Translations under genes and position numbers: made by a program
DNA from: Cellvibrionaceae bacterium 1162T.S.0a.05
GTDB lineage: Bacteria > Pseudomonadota > Gammaproteobacteria > Pseudomonadales > Cellvibrionaceae
Direction of reading: 5' to 3'
Assembly (NCBI GenBank): GCA_000964245.1
Contig: LANB01000001.1
Coordinates: forward strand, 2,446,392-2,510,391
DNA length: 64,000 bases
Notes under the pieces: model-generated
Database searches by the model: none
What the model was told of the DNA's origin: nothing
What the model saw: only the letters and a program-made list of their open reading frames with translations
Part shown: piece by piece, positions 1 through 9,000 of the stretch
Layout: every line of letters begins with the position of its first letter
Numbering within the stretch: the first letter of the stretch is position 1

Positions 1-5
1 TAACT

Positions 6-863
6 ATGAATAATTGGAAAATAGTATTTACTTTTGCTGTTGGGTTTATGTGTGCAAACGCTTTTGCGGGTTCGCAAATGTATTTTGTACATAACGATCA
101 TTTGAATACACCACAGGTGTTGACCAATTCCAGCCAACAGGTGGTATGGGAGGTGCAAAGTCAATCACCCTTTGGTGAAGTGGTGGTAGATGGTGACGTT
201 GATGGGGATGGGGAAGTTGTTGAGTTTAATTTGAGGTTTCCCGGGCAGTATTTTGATGTGGAAACAGGGACAAGTTATAACTACTATCGGACGTATGATC
301 CGAGTTTGGGGAGGTATATTCAGAGTGATCCAAGAGGTGTTCTTTTAGATTATTCTGATCCTCAGAGACAGATCGCTTTACAAATGGGGATTCAAATCTC
401 GGGTAGGGGCGTAAGCAGTGTATTAAACCATAATTATGGTTATGTTGGTCAAAGCCCAATAAATTTTTATGATCCGAGTGGCGAAGCTATCCCACTAGTG
501 GCAGGATGCTTGGCAAGTGTGGCGTGTGCTGGCGCAGTAGTAACTGGTTCCGCAGCGTTGCTGGAGAGTACTACTGGCGCGATAAGTCGATTAGGAAATG
601 CTATAGCTGATGCTGTTGCATTGTGTATGGATGATGGAACATCGACTGATGATCTTGGAGAGTCGGCGAACGATGAGGAATACGATGAGCCCAGCTGTGA
701 CGATTTGTTGTTGCTGTTAAAAGTGTCAGCAATAGAAATATTAAAAAGAGCTGAAGCGGGAAGCGATGTGACATTATTGTTAATTTCATATAGAAAAATG
801 TTAAGGAAGCTTTGTGAAACATGCCCCGGCCAGTGCGCAGAGGCCCAAGGGTGGGGGCTATAA
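6..863 (+). CDS. Short secreted RHS-repeat core protein
   Basis: A 285-residue protein with a likely signal peptide (residues 1-21, AFA cleavage site). Residues 25-158 form an RHS-associated core: a 'HNDHLNTPQ' start, a 'DGDGE' acidic stretch, 'RFPGQYFDVETG', 'YRTYDPSLGRYIQSDP' and the terminal 'DPSG'. Beyond residue 160 the tail is unlike the core: a hydrophobic Ala/Gly stretch (162-185), an acidic stretch (208-232) and a charged helical end with C270, C273 and C277. In known RHS proteins the core ends a very large shell protein and the tail is a variable, often toxic, domain. Here only one core unit exists and it has its own export signal, so it may be an orphan cassette. The start lies 5 bp from the window edge, but the signal peptide makes it credible. 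No toxin family is recognised in the tail. Confidence 0.75.
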   Translation: MNNWKIVFTFAVGFMCANAFAGSQMYFVHNDHLNTPQVLTNSSQQVVWEVQSQSPFGEVVVDGDVDGDGEVVEFNLRFPGQYFDVETGTSYNYYRTYDPSLGRYIQSDPRGVLLDYSDPQRQIALQMGIQISGRGVSSVLNHNYGYVGQSPINFYDPSGEAIPLVAGCLASVACAGAVVTGSAALLESTTGAISRLGNAIADAVALCMDDGTSTDDLGESANDEEYDEPSCDDLLLLLKVSAIEILKRAEAGSDVTLLLISYRKMLRKLCETCPGQCAEAQGWGL

Positions 864-866
864 ACT

Positions 867-1049
867 ATGAGTGATATTGATATTGAAACGATTAGGGAGA
901 AAATCAGGAAGAATATTGGTCAGCTAACAGATCGCGAAAAGAAAATACTTGTTAAAAAATTTGGTATCGATGTTTCAAAGGGTGTTGACTTGGGTCAAGT
1001 TTCTGAAAAATTTGATGAGATAATAAGAAAGGAGACAACTGAAAAATAA
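867..1049 (+). CDS. 60-residue sigma-70 region-4-like protein
   Basis: A small ORF starting 3 bp after the RHS gene stops, so it is very probably co-transcribed and translationally coupled. Residues 19-50 follow the pattern of sigma-70 region 4: 'LTDREKKILVKKFGID', then V, L, V and 'EKFD' at the spacing seen in RpoD, where the pattern is LTxREExVLxxRFGI....TLEEVGxxFDVT. The recognition helix that should follow is absent: after 'EKFDEIIRKE' the protein ends. By position it could be the immunity or antidote partner of the RHS tail, or a small regulator. Both are inference. It has no signal peptide, so it would stay in the cytoplasm. Confidence 0.6.
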   Translation: MSDIDIETIREKIRKNIGQLTDREKKILVKKFGIDVSKGVDLGQVSEKFDEIIRKETTEK

Positions 1050-1681
1050 AATATTTTATTTTATGTAAACACGGAAATACGCCGTTTTGCCATCGTTTTT
1101 TGATAAGGGTACGGATAAGTTGACCCACCTACCTGAAAATATATGAATGAATATTGTTTGTTTTTTGTGCTCGATTGATAGAGATGAAAAGTGCGATGCT
1201 GAATAGGCTGGGGGCTAGTCCAAGGATTGTAACCAGCAAATGTTAGAAACATTTAATATTAATAGTGGAAATGTAGAAATGAGGAATTCAAATATTGTTG
1301 TTAACGATTGCTAGTTCATTGATCACGCTGATTGGCTCGCGCTAAAGATTTAAATGTACTGCAGGTTGATTCTGTAATTTATAAATATGTTAATGCAGTA
1401 ATGGAGGTCAGTGTCTTTAACAGTTTGTTAAGTAGAGAAATGGTCTGTAGCGAACTAACGAGATCGAATTTTAATAAATGCTTCTTAAAAGTGTCAATAA
1501 TTACTACGGCTTGGTGTCCGCATTTTTGATGTCTGGTGGGAGATCTCATCCGCTTATAAAGGGGCCTGTTTTTACTATTAAAACTGAAGATAAGCGATAT
1601 ACAGATTCGAATTATTTTGCCGAACGAAATAGGACACCCATAAAATGTTGACAACCTTCACATCTTTGCTGTAGTCGACAA
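1050..1681. other. AT-rich stretch with no credible gene
   Basis: About 630 bp between the RHS pair and the transposase remnant. The short ORFs here (at most 91 codons, on both strands) have no ribosome-binding site, no recognisable motif and overlap one another. I see no inverted repeat large enough to be an insertion-sequence end. The base composition is visibly AT-richer than the housekeeping genes, in keeping with an accessory patch. Confidence 0.5.
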
Positions 1682-2298
1682 ATGACCCGAGCCCGCGATC
1701 AGATAGTCAGTTTGGAAGCGACGCCGTACTATCACTGTATGGCGCGCTGTGTGAGGCGTGCGTTTTTATTTGGAGAGGATTCGGTAACAGGTAAGCGGTT
1801 TGATCATCGCAAACAATGGGTGGTGGATAAGTTATCTCATCTTGCGGAACTATTTTGCATAGATATTTGTGCCTATGCCGTGATAAGTAACCACTACCAC
1901 CTGGTGTTACGTATAGATGCAGAGCGTGCAGCGAAGTTGTCTGACAAGGCCGTACTGGAGCGTAGGACACAATTATTAAAGGGCACTTGTTGGTTCAAAA
2001 GTGTTTGGCTGGTGATCGCCTGCACAAACTGGAAAAGGATATGATTTCCGTTATTGCAGAAGAGTACAGAGCTCGCCTGAGTGATATTAGCTGGTTTATG
2101 CGCGTGCTAAATGAAAGTATTGCTCGCAGGGCAAACGAAGAAGATAATTGTACTGGGCGTTTTTGGGGAGGCCGATTTAAAAGCCAGGCCCTGCTCGATG
2201 ATGCTGTGGTACTGGCGTGCAGAGAATTGGGTCAGAGCTGGTTGGCTGGGTTAAGGAGTGCGCGTCAATTTTTTGGTTCCCCAAAGGTTTCAACCTAA
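1682..2298 (+). pseudogene. Broken REP-associated (IS200-like) tyrosine transposase
   Basis: The first part (1682-1980) encodes an IS200/RAYT-type Y1 transposase start, with the HUH motif as 'SNHYHLVLRI' and the usual 'YYHCMARCVRRAFLFGED' opening. Near 1975-1982 the reading frame shifts: the continuation 'HLLVQKCLAGDRL...DISWFMRVLNESIARRANEEDNCTGRFWGGRFKSQALLDDA' lies in another frame, consistent with loss of one base. After 'VLACRELGQ' the similarity stops and the C-terminal part of the usual 300-plus residue protein is missing. Frameshift plus 3' truncation make it inactive. No REP palindromes were found beside it. Confidence 0.8.
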
Positions 2299-2410
2299 GT
2301 TTCTATTGTTTACGTTTTTTGTAAAATTCTTTTCAAGTGTTTAGCAAGTACACAGATCTCCGCTCACCTTAACAGGCAAATAACACCACAAACATAAAAC
2401 AATTATTTCC

Positions 2411-2490
2411 AAAAGTATGTGACATATTCACATGCTTTTTGGCAGTCATTGCTCTGGTGCTTTACGCATGAACTCTCTAGTATCCCCCCA
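2411..2490 (+). promoter_or_regulatory. Promoter/operator module, copy 1 (tyrosinase-VWA gene)
   Basis: An inverted repeat ATGTGA-N5-TCACAT (2417-2433, imperfectly 8 bp per arm) is followed by TTGGCAGT (2439) and a CTCTGGTGCTTT block (2452), then TAGTAT (2478-2483), a plausible -10. TGGTGC lies 17 bp upstream of it as a weak -35. The same blocks occur with identical spacing at 5979-6058. The gene starts at 2566. The half-sites resemble CRP/FNR-type half-sites, but the spacer is 5 rather than the 6 bp of a CRP site. Confidence 0.65.
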
Positions 2491-2565
2491 CATGCTGCTA
2501 TTTTTGATTCTGGATGAATCCTTGGGAAGAGCAGCAACTTTAATTTCGGATTACAGGAGAGGAAC

Positions 2566-5244
2566 ATGGGAGTTCGTAAAAACGTTAAGTATTTGGATGA
2601 TACCGAAATAGAAAACTTTGTTCGTGCATGCGTGTTGGTCAAGGCAGATATTGTTAACCCAGGTGCACCGGCAAACGAACAATATTCAAAGTGGGACGAA
2701 TTTGTTGCCATTCACCGAATGATTCAAAATGCCTTTGCACCCGGAAGTGCCTCGGTCAATTTTGGCCACGGCGGTTCCGGTGCCTATAGTTTTTTGAGTT
2801 GGCATCGTTATTTTCTTTATCAATTTGAGTTGGAACTGCAAAGTCATGTTCCGGGTGTGATGCTGCCTTACTGGGATTTTACGGATCTTTCATCCGTGCT
2901 CACAGAAAACTTTCTGGGCCCGGATGGTGACGCGGGAACAGAAATTGTAAGTACCGGTTACTTTGCAGAAGATGCACCCGGTACGGGCGCAAACTCAACA
3001 ACTGCGCCAGCGTGGTGGCCCGCCGGGCTGGTCGGCTGGCGTTTGCCGGATGCCTTTCCAGTCGCGTGGCGAGGTGGCTTACGCCGCAATATCGGTGGCG
3101 CTTTGCCAACGGTGACGGATATTCAGGAAGTGTTGAATATGTCCACGTTTCCGGATTTTCAAAATGCACTGGAGTCCGGTGCCGGGCTTTCAGGTTCGAC
3201 CATGATGCACAATTCCATGCATGGTTACATCGATGGTCACATGGGGAATGCTACGGCTTCACCTTTTGATCCTATTTTTTATTTGCTGCACGCCAATGTA
3301 GATCGCTTATGGGCGATGTGGCAAATGGATGGCCATGAAACAACCTACCCGGTGATGGGCGGTTCGACGCATCATCACCGCGATGATCTTATGTACCCTT
3401 GGACTGGCGGTGCGGCGGGTTACGGTACGAATATTTCGATGGCGCCGATTGGTATGCCGGATTTTTCTGCATTGGGCCCGCAAACGAACGGCGATACGCT
3501 GGATCACCGCGCGATGGGTTACACCTACGACACCATGCCCGTATTGGGAGTATCGCTAGACCGAACCGGAAGTATGAATCAAATGACGCCGGACCCGATG
3601 ACCTCTATGGCCCCGGATGTGACGAAGTGGGAAGCGGCAACACGAGGTGTGAGCGCACTGTTACAAGATTGCGAAGCCGCTTACGAAAATAAAGAAGCTT
3701 ATGTTTTTGCCGGTGTCGAAACCTTTCGCACCACGGGTGGTAGCCACCAATTTACTCCGGTATTCGGCGCTGCCGATCCGAGCGGTTTAATTAAGGCGAG
3801 TGGAAGCCATAGCCAATCTTCTTTCGATACAGCAATCGCGACCTTGTCGCCAGGTGGAGGAACGCCGCTGGCGGAAGCGTTGACGCATGCTGACACCAAT
3901 TTGGTGAAGGCGCCGTTTTCAGATATTCCTGCCGACGAGCGACGTTATCTCGCAATTTTAACTGACGGTATGCTCACAACAGGGCCTGCGTTAAGCACGA
4001 TTCCCGCAGGTGGTTTGGGTGATACTGCGGTATTTGCGATGGGGTTTGGAACGGGTGCCGATGTCGACTATCCCACACTGGACACGATGGTGAGTAAAGG
4101 TGTGGATGTGCCTGATACTACACAAGTTTTTCATGGGGAAAACGAGGGCACAATTGATAAGTTTTACACTGATTCGTTGGCAGCGGCGATAGGTTACGTC
4201 CCGATGGTAGACCCGGTTTTAGAATTGTTTGCTGGCGAACATACCCACATTGATTTTTACGTAACCAGTGCAGAAGACCGTTTATTTATTTCTGCGCAAG
4301 GCATCGACTTTTCCGATTCCAATTGGACGTATCACTTAATCGCACCTGACGGCAGTATGGTTTATATGAATAAACCCGGCGGGCATACCAATCACGCGCA
4401 CTGTGCTCACAAAAGTGCGAAGACGGGTGGCAAATATTCAAACGGAAGGCTTTCGCTTTTTGTGCAGCGCGATGGCGCAGCGGATGCAGCCTGGATAGGA
4501 AAGTGGCAATTAATGGTTGCCTACAAGGCACCGAACATGGCGCACATGGTGATGCAACCAGCCGGTGCATTGCTTGCGCCGGTGTCCGCTGGGCCAGTGC
4601 TCGGGCCTCGCTATTTCCGGGAGCGTGACAAGCACGGTAAACGCAGCGCAGTGCGATTGCTTTCACGAACCAACACCCACGGTTTTGATATTGCGCCGCC
4701 ATTTACCTCTGCGGATAAAAGCGATGCGTCCAATGTAACTGTGAATATTTATGCGCGGACGCGGCTCAAGTTTTCATTGGAAGCAGATACCCAAAAAGGA
4801 TTTTTGCAATTTACGCCGCGAGTCAATGGCGGGCACCTTGCCCATGTTCAGGCTTTCGGGCGGCTTTTTTCACCGCGTGTAAATATGAAGGATGTCTTTA
4901 AGGGGAATTTGCCTGGCGCCATTACCCGTGGCGCTTCTTTGAGAAGTTCGCGTTCACTGAAATTTGATTCCGCTGTGATTTTGTCCAAACTCGAAAAGCA
5001 GGATCCTGAGCGCTTCCGTTATATCGACAGCGAGCTTGTTTTTGATTTAGAGAAGCACGGAGTCGGTATTGCCAAACTGGAAAGCTGCAAAGCAGAAGGT
5101 ATTCAGCATGTGGGCGTATTGATTCGCGGCGTGTATCACCCGAATACAGGGGAAGTTTCAGGTGGGCATCACGGAGGGAAGTCGGATTCAAAAACCCAAA
5201 GGCCGCAAAAATTCGAGCGTATATTGAATTACACTTTTCAGTAG
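2566..5244 (+). CDS. Tyrosinase-like copper enzyme fused to a von Willebrand A domain
   Basis: 892 residues without a signal peptide. Residues 40-260 are a tyrosinase/polyphenol-oxidase copper domain. CuA histidines are H50, H68 and H80 ('SFLSWHRYFLYQFE'); CuB histidines are H215, H219 and H242 ('DPIFYLLHANVDRLW'). The family oxidises phenols or catechols with a dinuclear copper site. Residues 325-545 look like a VWA domain: 'LDRTGSM' (D332, T334, S336, a DxTxS variant of the MIDAS motif), 'GGGTPLAEAL' (T433) and 'LTDG' (T466, D467). Residues 550-660 look like a beta-sandwich with a His-rich loop (606-615); residues 700-860 are unassigned. Bacterial tyrosinases are usually 300-500 residues long, so the fusion is unusual. 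Likely control is by the upstream module shared with the downstream regulator. The substrate is unknown. Confidence 0.85.
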   Translation: MGVRKNVKYLDDTEIENFVRACVLVKADIVNPGAPANEQYSKWDEFVAIHRMIQNAFAPGSASVNFGHGGSGAYSFLSWHRYFLYQFELELQSHVPGVMLPYWDFTDLSSVLTENFLGPDGDAGTEIVSTGYFAEDAPGTGANSTTAPAWWPAGLVGWRLPDAFPVAWRGGLRRNIGGALPTVTDIQEVLNMSTFPDFQNALESGAGLSGSTMMHNSMHGYIDGHMGNATASPFDPIFYLLHANVDRLWAMWQMDGHETTYPVMGGSTHHHRDDLMYPWTGGAAGYGTNISMAPIGMPDFSALGPQTNGDTLDHRAMGYTYDTMPVLGVSLDRTGSMNQMTPDPMTSMAPDVTKWEAATRGVSALLQDCEAAYENKEAYVFAGVETFRTTGGSHQFTPVFGAADPSGLIKASGSHSQSSFDTAIATLSPGGGTPLAEALTHADTNLVKAPFSDIPADERRYLAILTDGMLTTGPALSTIPAGGLGDTAVFAMGFGTGADVDYPTLDTMVSKGVDVPDTTQVFHGENEGTIDKFYTDSLAAAIGYVPMVDPVLELFAGEHTHIDFYVTSAEDRLFISAQGIDFSDSNWTYHLIAPDGSMVYMNKPGGHTNHAHCAHKSAKTGGKYSNGRLSLFVQRDGAADAAWIGKWQLMVAYKAPNMAHMVMQPAGALLAPVSAGPVLGPRYFRERDKHGKRSAVRLLSRTNTHGFDIAPPFTSADKSDASNVTVNIYARTRLKFSLEADTQKGFLQFTPRVNGGHLAHVQAFGRLFSPRVNMKDVFKGNLPGAITRGASLRSSRSLKFDSAVILSKLEKQDPERFRYIDSELVFDLEKHGVGIAKLESCKAEGIQHVGVLIRGVYHPNTGEVSGGHHGGKSDSKTQRPQKFERILNYTFQ

Positions 5245-5320
5245 CAGAGTGGGATTCGAAAGTGTCTTCCGTTTTTGAATCGTTGTAGCGGTACTTTATA
5301 CACTTATTCAGTGGGTGTGC

Positions 5321-5764
5321 TTATTTATAAATGGGTTGCCCGCGATAGAGCCCTTTGAAGGTTTTGCCATCCCTGCTCGCAGGGTAGCTCTTGCCATTCA
5401 CTTCCACCGTGTTCGTCGGTGCGCTGTTTGCGCCGACGACCTGCTTTTGTTCTGCCCGTTTTTGTTCTGCATGCCTTTGCTCTGAATAGCCCGGTGAAAT
5501 TGGCGTGACTTTATTATTATTGGCATTTTCAGCGCGCTTCGGTTTCAGGTTTTGCAAAACATTACCGACACCCGCCATAGCAAGCAGGCGGCTGTAGGCA
5601 TCTGCAAGTGGCGCAGAATCCGTTAAATCCACATACTCGTGCAGCATTTGCATAAATTCCGGATGCGACAGAGTCAGCTTGATATCGAGTTCTTCTTTTA
5701 CGATATTAATGCATTCTTTCGCTATGCGAATAGCTTTGGGGTTGAGCATCCAGGATTTATCCAT
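5321..5764 (-). CDS. Conserved-looking protein of unknown function
   Basis: A 147-residue protein on the opposite strand to its neighbours. ATG at 5764 is preferred over a GTG three bases upstream because GAGG lies 6 bp before the ATG. Residues 1-65 form a compact helical domain ('NPKAIRIAKECINIVKEEL', 'HPEFMQMLHEYVDLTDS'). Residues 75-115 are a low-complexity linker rich in Gln, Glu, Ala and Lys with AEQK repeats. The last 30 residues end in a small motif with 'YRGQPIYK'. There is no signal peptide or membrane segment. I do not recognise the family. It is convergent with the tyrosinase-VWA gene and divergent from the hybrid regulator. Confidence 0.6.
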   Translation of the reverse strand: MDKSWMLNPKAIRIAKECINIVKEELDIKLTLSHPEFMQMLHEYVDLTDSAPLADAYSRLLAMAGVGNVLQNLKPKRAENANNNKVTPISPGYSEQRHAEQKRAEQKQVVGANSAPTNTVEVNGKSYPASRDGKTFKGLYRGQPIYK

Positions 5765-5978
5765 CACGCGCCTCGTCGGTTGGGTTACATCACTGCATTT
5801 AAAAATAGCAAGTGAGGTCGCGCGCTACCAGAAAGTCGGGGGCGGATTGTGAAAAACGCCAAACACGTTTGTTTTTAATAACTGGAGATCGCGTTCGTGA
5901 TTTTTTTAAGCTCCAGGCGCATAAGTACCCGCACACTAGCAGGCGAATAGATGCGGAAAATGTAGAACGAAATCGTCT

Positions 5979-6058
5979 AAAAGTATGTGACATATTCACA
6001 TGCAGGTTGGCAGTAAATACTCTGGTGCTTTGTTGGTGGACTTACTAGTATCCCTTTT
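5979..6058 (+). promoter_or_regulatory. Promoter/operator module, copy 2 (hybrid regulator gene)
   Basis: Matches the module at 2411-2490: the first 25 bases are identical and include ATGTGA-N5-TCACAT (5985-6001). Then come TTGGCAGT (6007), CTCTGGTGCTTT (6020) and TAGTAT (6046-6051). The distance from element start to TAGTAT is 67 bp in both copies. The spacers between conserved blocks have diverged, which suggests selection on the blocks rather than a recent duplication. The regulator's first possible start is 24 bp downstream of TAGTAT. Confidence 0.65.
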
Positions 6059-6074
6059 ACGCTTATAAGGATAT

Positions 6075-9000
6075 GTGGTTGTCGGGATGAAGGGTGTCGG
6101 GATGAAGGGTGCCGGGATGATGTGTTGGAATTATCGGGGTCTGGTAGTCAAGGCTCTGTTTTGCAGTGTGTTATCAACCAGCTTGTTATGTTTGAGTACA
6201 GACACCTTCTCGCAAGCGCTATCCACGGAATCCTCCGGAATTGCCAGGCTCAATGATTTTGAGGACTTTGAAGACATTGCTGCACAAGCGTTTGCTTTGC
6301 GTCAAAGTGATTCAGATCGTGCTATCGACTATTCGCAAACCGCGTTGGCCGCCTTGCCCCCTCATTACGACAGTGCGCTACAGCCTCATCTGTTAAATAC
6401 GTTGGCGATTGCCTGGTTACAAAAACGTGAATTTACTGAAGCGAAGGCTTACGCGCATCAGGCACTGGAATCGGCAGAGCGATTTCAAGCACACCGGGAA
6501 GCGGCAAAGGCGCTGAACACCCTGGGTGTATTGCACTGGCATCATGGGGATTTGGATGAAGCCAAAACCTGGTTCCAGTCGTCACTCGCGTTGCGTAAAC
6601 AACACCTTCTACTCGACGAGCTTTCGCCTGCGTTGAATAACCTCGGGTTGATTGAGGAAATACAAGGCCGTTATAACAAGGCGATCGATTATTACTTACA
6701 AGCTATTCATTATGCAGAGAAGCTGAATAATGATGTTCAGCTTGCCAGACCTATTGCTAATTTGGGTGTGTTGCATCAGGTGCTGGGAAATTATGATCAG
6801 GCAAAAAATTATTATGAACGAAGTCTGGATTTGAAACTTAAAGAAAACGACTTCGTGGGTGCTGCATTGGCGCACAATAATATGAGTGAAATCCATGTGG
6901 CACAAAAGGCATTTGATAAAGCCTTGCTGGCACTCACATCGGGATTGGATCTCCTGGGCGGTGTGGAAGCAAAACATGAACTGGCACTGCTGACAGTTAA
7001 CAAGGGCAGTGTGTTACTCCAGCTAAAGGAAACAGCGCAAGCTTTAGTGCAGTTTGATGCAGCAGCGGCGATGGTGGCCGGTTTTGCAAGTGATGAAATC
7101 GATATTTACCTCGCTCAAGGTTACGCACGAGCCAGATTGCAACAAGGCCTGTTGGACGAAGCCCTGGCGCAGGCTCAGGAATTTTTGATTTTAGCGGAAG
7201 CGAGAAAGGACCAAAACAGTATCAAGAAAGCGCAAAAATTGCGTTATGAAATTTATCGCGAAAAAGGCGCGTACTTACAGGCCCTGGTTGCACATGAAAG
7301 CTATGTGCGTATTCAGCAGGAGCAGAGTGCGCGAGAAAATACCGAGTATGTGTCGCGCTTGCAAGCCGAATATGATTCAGAAAAAAAAGAAAAGAAGCTG
7401 GCCATACTTGAACGTGAAAACACCTTGCATGAATTGGAAATCAAGCGGCAGCAGTTTACCCAGTATTTAATTCTTGCCCTAAGCTGCCTGGCGCTGGTTG
7501 TTGTGACGGCTTGGCTGCGTTTGCGCGCGACGCGTGTCAAGGCGTCATTGTTGGAAGCAAAGGTTGAGGAGAGAACACGGGAGATTCAACAGCAGCACGC
7601 AACCATTTCCAGCTTGTTGGCTCAGAAAGAAAAATTGCTCGAACATAAAAACGTCCTGTTCTCGACCGTCTCTCATGAATTCCGTACCCCGCTCACCTTG
7701 ATTGTTGGCCCTTTAAAGGCGCTGACGAAACAGTTAAGAAACAAGGAGCAGCTTCAAACGATCTCGGGCATTCAAAATAATGCTACCCGTCTATTGCGCA
7801 TGGTGGATCAGTTGTTGGATCTCGCTCGTATTGATATGCAAGCCAATACCGCAAGTGAAGCCGTTGACGTGAGCGAGGTTGTCGGATTTCTTGTAGCGAG
7901 CATGGAAACCTTATTCAAGGAAAATGACCTGACCTGCACGAAATCCTTGCGAGAGGATATTTGGGTTAATATTTCACCGGATGCACTGGAAAAAATTGTC
8001 GTTAACTTGCTTTCCAATGCCGTGAAGTACACGCCTGCATCAGGAAAAATTACGGTAACCACGGAATGCCGTACGGACCAGGTCGTTATTGCAGTAAAAG
8101 ACAACGGGATTGGCATACCGCACGATCAACAGTCGCGGGTTTTTGAACGCTTTACTCGGCTGGACAGTCAATTGTACAGCCCCCTGGCGAAACCTGTACC
8201 CGGAGCCGGGGTTGGGCTTGCGCTTGTAAAAGAATTGGTTGAACGTTATGAAGGCCAGGTTGAGTTGGAGAGCAGTGTCAATTCGGGCAGTTGTTTTCAA
8301 GTCTGCTTTCCCCTTGCCGCAGCGCCTGAGCTTAAAAAGAGCAAGCCATTGCACTCGCTCACGTGTGAAACCGAGCTTGTCAATTTGCAAACCCAAAGCG
8401 CCTTGAACAAGGCCGGAAAAATCAAAGCGCTGCAACATGCAGAGAGTGTTGCGTTACCGCGAGACACTAAAACCATTTTGATCGTGGAAGATAATGAAGA
8501 AATGCGTGCTTTTATTGGTGCGTGTTTGCAACCCAATTATCAATGCCTTTTCGCCAATAATGGCAACCAGGGAGTGAATATGGCTATTAAGGAAATACCG
8601 GATTTAATTGTAACGGACTTGATGATGCCTGAAATGACGGGGCTGGAATTGGCCTGTGTGTTGCGCGAGGAACAGTTAACTTCACATATCCCCATCATTA
8701 TGTTGACAGCAAAAGGAGACCCGGAATCTCGCCACGCCGCGTGGCGCCAGCAGGTGGATGAATATATTGAAAAACCGTTTGATGGCGAGGAGTTGCTTTT
8801 GCGCTGTGACAATATCATTAATATTCGGCAGTTGTTGGCAGAAAAATTCAGTGAACAAATCGGTCAGCAGCGCAATGATTCGAAAAACGGGGTGCCCGCT
8901 TCTACAGCTGTGAGCGATTCGAAAACCACCTTGGATGAAGCAGATAGCCAAAATATAAATGCCCGCTTTAACAAAAGCGACAGGGATTTTATGGAGAAGC

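Noticed and set aside
2417..2433. Classical CRP site in the shared promoter module
   Set aside because: The half-sites resemble CRP sites, but the spacer is 5 bp and not 6; the identity of the binding protein stays open.
2439..2453. Sigma-54 promoter (TTGGCA...TTGCT) in module copy 1
   Set aside because: GG-to-GC distance is 10 and not the required 12, and the GC is absent in copy 2.
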